From positions 1 to 11,228 of the forward strand of contig NYUU01000144.1 of assembly GCA_002684175.1 (NCBI GenBank): 11,228 nt of DNA, in the 5' to 3' direction. Below are positions 7,301 through 11,228 of the stretch, in pieces (position 1 is the stretch's first letter; each line of letters begins with the position of its first letter). The position numbers were made by a program, and so were the translations under genes. The notes under the pieces were generated by a model. It did no database searches, had not been told where the DNA came from, and worked only from the letters and a program-made list of their open reading frames with translations. This DNA is from Synechococcus sp. CPC35 (lineage in GTDB: Bacteria; Cyanobacteriota; Cyanobacteriia; PCC-6307; Cyanobiaceae).

Positions 7301-7766
7301 CCTGCTCACGGTTCCCACGGCTCTGCTGGGTGCTCTGGTGTTTCTCGGTGCCGCTGGCCAGGTGCTCAACATCTATGCCCAGGTTGGTCTGGTGATGCTG
7401 ATCGGTCTGGCAGGGGGGAACGCGATCCTGATCGTGGATCTCGCCAACCAGAAGATGGCTGAGGGGGCTTCGGCTCTCGAAGCAGCAACCTTCTCAGCCA
7501 AGTCCCGTCTGCGGCCGATCCTGATGACGGCCATCTCCTCACTCACAGGCTTCCTGCCCCTGATGCTCGCCAAGGGCGCCGGCGCCCAGAGCCAGTCGTC
7601 TCTCGGTCTGGTGGTGTTCGGTGGTCTGTTGGTGGCCACCTTCCTTTCCACTCTCGTGGTGCCCGTGTTTTATGTGGTGATGAAGTCGCTGCTCGGCCAG
7701 TCCGATGGCCGGCCTCCCGAGGATGGATCTGGTGATGCGGGTGCACCCACTCCCCAGCCGAGCTGA
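4323..7766 (+). CDS. RND multidrug-efflux-type transporter (AcrB/HAE1 family), atypical
   Basis: 1147-residue inner-membrane RND pump, about 100 longer than AcrB (1049). TM1 starts at about residue 12 with the family motif ITRPVLSTV, followed by LPIENLPDIAPPTVKV. Two large periplasmic loops are present, one after TM1 and one after TM7. TM4 carries LVLATGLVVDDAITVVED with the proton-relay aspartates D414 and D415. TM11 carries RLRPILMT, so the equivalents of AcrB R971 and T978 are kept (R1062, T1069). Two departures stand out. In TM10, IGLAGGNAILIVD replaces AcrB IGLSAKNAILIVE, leaving Gly1032 at the essential Lys940 position. In addition, the cytoplasmic loop between TM6 and TM7 (about 505-606) holds about four extra hydrophobic segments instead of the usual short amphipathic linker. 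The C-terminus is a Pro/Gly-rich polar tail. Second gene of the operon; substrate unknown. Family assignment is firm, drug export is not shown. Confidence 0.95.
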   Translation: MSASNNFITRPVLSTVCSLLIVIVGLIAIPILPIENLPDIAPPTVKVVSTYVGADAVAVEQGVTSVLEQQINGVEEMDFITSNSSSDGVSSISVSFNSGTDGNINQVNVQNRVSLAEPQLPEEVRKSGVTVNKASNSILLVYNFVNEDPSKTEYSVETISGYLDKNLTDNVKRVKGVGDVTYFGNRKIAFRLWLDPEKLTANNLSSTDVVAQLQSQNRLVPAGKVGGAPAPEGQEFTLTVQLQGRLTTTQEFENIVLRTTDAGGLVRLKDVGRVELGGETYGIDAMDLKGTPSVGIAIYQLSGSNAIEVSDGVKDVLADFEKTLPVGLGVQKIYDTTDFINQSIKGVTNSLRDAVILVVLILFLFLQNWKATLVPAIAIPVALIGTFALVLAFGFSLNQLTLFGLVLATGLVVDDAITVVEDTSAKKAEGMTSVQAAMETMDELFGAVIATSLVKMAVFLPVLFFPGATGTIYKQFAATILFSIGISTFNALTFSPMLSALLLSRETKELSRNQYAVAGVILGFIYGLLSAGNGALAALVPALIGALIGFIAAKITGLPLRLPFAIGGAAVGLVTTGVIFSNPFPVVLFSVIGLVVGWFVPMIFTNFNRFYGGFEKRYASVLEGVLKARPIVMAALAAGILLTGFAFTRIPGGFVPIEDQGYAIGFVQAPEGVSNEKTLAINRQVAEVMRTEEDISSAALFSGASLDGNAPNKGLFFIGMKHWDERPGADHTVGAVVKRLNAKLYGAIDGGRVFVVEPPSIPGYGTGGGFEFQLLDQSSGVYSLNEFFDTANQIIEIGKKNPVLGQIYTLFSPQAPQYKIDVDREQMASLGVDFGSAMSAFSVNFGGAYVNDTFQEGKVRRVYVQADEVSRATPQRLSSIYVGNSNGEQVPLSEFFTVKKAVGPSVIPHFNLYRSIKIDGTPQEGKSSGQAIGAMKQIFNEGNYQGLGFDWTGISREEVKAGSLAVVIFALGILAVFLVLSAQYESYTDPIIILLTVPTALLGALVFLGAAGQVLNIYAQVGLVMLIGLAGGNAILIVDLANQKMAEGASALEAATFSAKSRLRPILMTAISSLTGFLPLMLAKGAGAQSQSSLGLVVFGGLLVATFLSTLVVPVFYVVMKSLLGQSDGRPPEDGSGDAGAPTPQPS

Positions 7767-8055
7767 TGGCTGATCCGAAGCCTGAAGTCAATCCCGGCAG
7801 GCCTTTCAGCGGCATGCGTGTGCTGGTGGCCATCGCCATCGGCTGTGCCCTTGGTGCAGCCGTGGCTTACTTCCTCAAGGTTCTGATCGATAACAGCCCT
7901 GCTGAGATCGATCTGCGCCGGATGCGGTTGTTTTATCTGATGGTGATCAGCTCCGGTGGGCTTGGCGGCTTTGCCATCGAAAGCATGCGCCAGCTTCAGG
8001 AGGAAGCCAGCGATCCGGTGTATCGCCACCCCAATTCCCACCGGGGCCGCCGCCG

Positions 8056-8059
<4 letters not shown>
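7766..8059 (+). CDS. Small two-helix membrane protein coupled to the RND transporter
   Basis: 97-residue protein of unknown family. Its ATG overlaps the transporter stop codon (TGATG, one shared base), so translation is probably coupled and the three genes form an operon. A polar N-terminus (MADPKPEVNPGRP) is followed by one clear hydrophobic helix (about 18-42, VLVAIAIGCALGAAVAYF), a charged loop with EIDLRRMR, and a second, shorter helix (about 55-70, LFYLMVISSGGLGGFAI). The tail is basic (HPNSHRGRRR). The positive tail and the loop charges make the topology uncertain. By context it could be an accessory subunit of the pump, in the way small proteins such as AcrZ bind AcrB, but there is no sequence similarity to AcrZ that I can see. 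A chance operon passenger is the alternative. Confidence 0.82.
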
Positions 8060-9764
<1,705 letters not shown>

Positions 9765-9845
9765 CTAAACACAGGAATCGGGTTTCACCGTGCTGGGCGT
9801 GACCAGTTGGCGCCGCTACCCTCTGCATCTCCTGGATCCTTCCCA

Positions 9846-10226
9846 ATGCCTCGGGCCTTTCTGCTTCTGTTGCTCAGGGCTGTTGTGACGGGAGTTGTTG
9901 TGACGGCAGCTGGTGTGACAGGAGCTGCGGCCGAGAGCTCCCAGGCCTGGAAGCGCGCGGTTCCTTTTGAGGAGGCTTCCGCAGGAGCGGTGACGGCCGC
10001 CAATGCTGTGATCAATCAGGGAGGTTCCGAGGAATGCCTGCGCGGCAAGCTTTCCAATGCCATCTTGCAGTTGTCCAACAGCTGTGACGTCTCGGGCCGC
10101 TCCTCCTCCGTGTGTGAGATGGCCTCGGAGATCGCTGGTCGGGAAAGTGAACTCAGCATGGGAGAGATGCTCTCCACGTCTGAATCACTGATCCAGATGC
10201 TCGGTGATCAGACGTCAACACGCTGA
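9846..10226 (+). CDS. Small secreted protein of unknown function
   Basis: 126 residues. I chose the ATG at 9846 over the upstream in-frame TTG at 9807 because it places a signal peptide at the N-terminus: MPRAFLLLLLR, then a Val/Thr/Gly/Ala stretch ending at GAAAE (cleavage near 29). The mature part (about 97 residues) is mainly helical in composition and has three cysteines (ECLRG, NSCDV, SVCEM), so at least one disulphide is possible in the periplasm. It resembles no family I recognise. The h-region is built from three imperfect 15-nt repeats (see separate entry). No Shine-Dalgarno is visible. It diverges from pgm and is followed after 19 nt by another small gene in the same direction, so the two are probably co-transcribed. 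Confidence 0.75.
   Translation: MPRAFLLLLLRAVVTGVVVTAAGVTGAAAESSQAWKRAVPFEEASAGAVTAANAVINQGGSEECLRGKLSNAILQLSNSCDVSGRSSSVCEMASEIAGRESELSMGEMLSTSESLIQMLGDQTSTR
9882..9926 (+). repeat. Three 15-nt tandem repeats inside a signal-peptide sequence
   Basis: Copies start at 9882, 9897 and 9912, in register with the codons. The first two share GTTGTGACGG exactly; the third reads GGTGTGACAGG. They encode VVTGV, VVTAA and GVTGA, residues 13-27 of the secreted protein. The signal core therefore seems to have grown by duplication of a five-codon unit. Confidence 0.7.
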
Positions 10227-10245
10227 TCGTCTTCTTTTCACAATC

Positions 10246-10485
10246 ATGGATGTCACCCATCCCGGCTCCCAGCCTCTGTCCGAGGAGCAGCAGGCATTGC
10301 TTCAGAGTTTCCGCAGCAAGGTGGATTCCCGGATCACAAGCCACGGAATGACGGCGGCAGATGTGCAGAGCTTCGTGGATGAGATCAAGAAGCACCCCGA
10401 CGTGAGCAGGGATCTGCTGGATGCGGTGCGCAGCGAAGTCGCTCAGCTGATGCAGGGTCAGCGTTTCAGCTTCGATTTCGATTAG
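10246..10485 (+). CDS. Small charged helical protein of unknown function
   Basis: 79 residues, soluble, without signal peptide or membrane segment. I chose the ATG at 10246; the in-frame GTG at 10204 would overlap the previous gene and add 14 unconvincing residues. The sequence suggests three helices: LSEEQQALLQSFRSKVDSRI, TAADVQSFVDEIKKH and SRDLLDAVRSEVAQLMQ, ending in an aromatic-acidic tail FSFDFD. The short helices with acidic and basic faces suggest a protein-binding role, but I do not recognise a family. It follows the secreted-protein gene by 19 nt and ends 1 nt before the convergent gene at 10487. A probable terminator lies just downstream, inside that gene. Confidence 0.7.
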   Translation: MDVTHPGSQPLSEEQQALLQSFRSKVDSRITSHGMTAADVQSFVDEIKKHPDVSRDLLDAVRSEVAQLMQGQRFSFDFD

Positions 10486-10486
10486 A

Positions 10487-10879
10487 TCAGGACTGCCTCA
10501 GCTGAGGTGTCCCGGGCTTAGCTCTGGGATCTTTTTTCTTCTTCGGTTCGGCGCAGACCTTGCTGATGCGGCGAGCCGATAGATCGATGGCGTCCCGACG
10601 CCTGTAGTCATTTTTCGTGGCGACTCTGGCTTTCTCCATCAGGGTCCAGAGCTCGTCTTTGCAGAGTCCAGGCAGGCGGGGATGGTCCATCAAGGGGTCT
10701 GCCAGCTGACGGGCGCGTTCGCAGGTGGCTCTGGTGTTCTCACGGGAACAGCTGAAGGCGGCGCTCTGAATCTCTTTCAGCTTGTCCTTGCTGGGCCAGG
10801 GAACATAAATTTCCGCGCTCTGGAGCGGTGCCGCGAGCACCAGCAGCAACAGAGCCCGGGTCGGGTGAAGCTGAATCAT
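10487..10879 (-). CDS. Small secreted four-cysteine protein with basic tail
   Basis: 130 residues. The ATG at 10879 is preferred to the in-frame ATG at 10945 because it gives a standard signal peptide (MIQLHPTRALLLLVLAAPLQ, then SA, mature end EIYVP). The mature part is about 108 residues, strongly charged and helical, with four cysteines (FSCSR, ATCER, GLCKD, KVCAE) that could form two disulphides in the periplasm. The C-terminus is basic and Pro-rich (EPKKKKDPRAKPG). I do not recognise the family. It is convergent with the small gene ending at 10485, separated by a single base, and its 3' coding sequence contains what looks like the terminator for that gene. No Shine-Dalgarno is visible upstream. 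Confidence 0.75.
   Translation of the reverse strand: MIQLHPTRALLLLVLAAPLQSAEIYVPWPSKDKLKEIQSAAFSCSRENTRATCERARQLADPLMDHPRLPGLCKDELWTLMEKARVATKNDYRRRDAIDLSARRISKVCAEPKKKKDPRAKPGTPQLRQS
10496..10507. repeat. 12-bp perfect palindrome at a convergent gene end
   Basis: CCTCAGCTGAGG is its own reverse complement and lies in the last codons of the leftward four-cysteine gene, 11 nt after the stop of the rightward gene. It could be a chance product of the Leu-Arg-Gln codons or contribute to RNA 3'-end structure. Confidence 0.4.
10510..10543 (+). terminator. Probable intrinsic terminator embedded in the convergent gene
   Basis: TCCCGGG (10510-10516) pairs with TCTGGGA (10523-10529) through five Watson-Crick pairs and two G-T pairs, with a 6-nt loop. 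It is followed by a pyrimidine tract TCTTTTTTCTTCTT (10530-10543). It lies about 25 nt after the stop at 10485. On the opposite strand the tract encodes the KKKK run of the secreted protein, so the same bases serve two purposes. Confidence 0.5.
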
Positions 10880-11182
10880 GTGGGCATTCTGGCCTGAATT
10901 TTCAGGATCCCAACCCAGCTCCGCATCTCTTCGGTGGGTTCGCATGCTGCGGTGAGCAGATCTGATCGGTGTGCAGTTGCCCCGTTGAGCCGCTCTGCAT
11001 GGTGCAGTGATGCGAGATTAAAAAGTGTATTTGAAAGTATCGATGTCTTTTTCAAACCTTTCAGCAATGATTTTCTGGCTGCGTTTGGAATACAGGTCTC
11101 TGTAAGTCGATGATTGAGAGTCTTTGTTTCTGTACAGAACCTGGTTTTTGAACTTTACCCTCCCATTCATTTTTCCTGAGAT
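10880..11182. other. Non-coding, increasingly AT-rich stretch
   Basis: No supported gene. From about 11010 to 11182 the sequence is visibly AT-rich compared with the GC-rich coding DNA. It contains three small symmetries: CTGCA/TGCAG at 10995-11007; TTTGAAA/TTTCAAA (11030-11036 and 11050-11056, 13-nt loop); and the perfect palindrome TTCTGTACAGAA at 11128-11139. It should hold the promoter of the leftward secreted-protein gene, but I find no convincing pair of -35 and -10 boxes. Confidence 0.5.
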
Positions 11183-11228
11183 TTAGTCCATCGCGATTGT
11201 TCCGTTTTCGTCGAGCAGCCGGTCGATC
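11183..11228 (-). CDS. Possible 3' end of a gene running in from the right
   Basis: On the minus strand the last 46 bases read, in one open frame, IDRLLDENGTIAMD followed by TAA (11183-11185). The composition looks protein-like and the GC content rises again just here, at the edge of the AT-rich spacer, which is why I list it. Fourteen residues are too few to identify a family, and chance cannot be excluded. Confidence 0.4.
   Translation of the reverse strand, partial: IDRLLDENGTIAMD

Noticed and set aside
10876..11067. 63-codon minus-strand frame in the AT-rich spacer
   Set aside because: It overlaps the start of the secreted four-cysteine gene in another frame and has no signal, motif or ribosome-binding site.
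11128..11139. TTCTGTACAGAA as a LexA/SOS box
   Set aside because: It fits neither the enterobacterial CTGT-N8-ACAG spacing nor the cyanobacterial GTAC-based motif, and no SOS gene lies beside it.

Overview
The window is a chromosomal segment of a cyanobacterium, most likely a marine picocyanobacterium of the Synechococcus/Cyanobium type. This is an inference from family content: a RarA-type ATPase fused to an extra C-terminal domain (an architecture known from cyanobacteria), a stand-alone DUF1400-like secreted protein (a cyanobacterial domain), a PGM1-type phosphoglucomutase, fairly GC-rich dense coding, and few Shine-Dalgarno sequences. I see no rRNA, tRNA, CRISPR array, insertion sequence or phage gene.

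Layout, left to right. (1) 1-201: leader with an inverted repeat and a weak promoter candidate. (2) 202-843 (+): secreted DUF1400-like protein with a Cys-rich tail, followed by a clear intrinsic terminator at 870-896. (3) 895-3171 (-): RarA/MgsA AAA+ ATPase fusion, convergent with gene 2 and divergent from gene 4. (4) 3195-8059 (+): an apparent three-gene operon. It encodes a lipoprotein RND periplasmic adaptor, an AcrB/HAE1-type RND transporter and a 97-residue two-helix membrane protein whose start overlaps the transporter stop (TGATG). (5) 8079-9737 (-): phosphoglucomutase, convergent with the operon. (6) 9846-10485 (+): a small secreted protein and a small charged helical protein, probably co-transcribed. 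(7) 10487-10879 (-): a small secreted four-cysteine protein, convergent with the preceding pair. (8) 10880-11182: AT-rich non-coding sequence. (9) 11183-11228 (-): probable 3' tip of a further gene leaving the window.

The RND operon is the most interesting part. The transporter keeps the two TM4 aspartates of the proton relay (D414/D415) but has glycine (G1032) where AcrB has Lys940. It also carries about 100 residues with about four hydrophobic segments in the cytoplasmic loop between the two transporter halves. Its adaptor has an extra stretch of about 30 residues in the membrane-proximal domain, and the translationally coupled small membrane protein looks like a possible accessory subunit. 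No TolC-like outer-membrane channel gene is present here, so any tripartite pump must borrow one from elsewhere. The remaining genes are housekeeping (glycogen/sugar phosphate metabolism, replication-repair) or small secreted proteins of unknown role.
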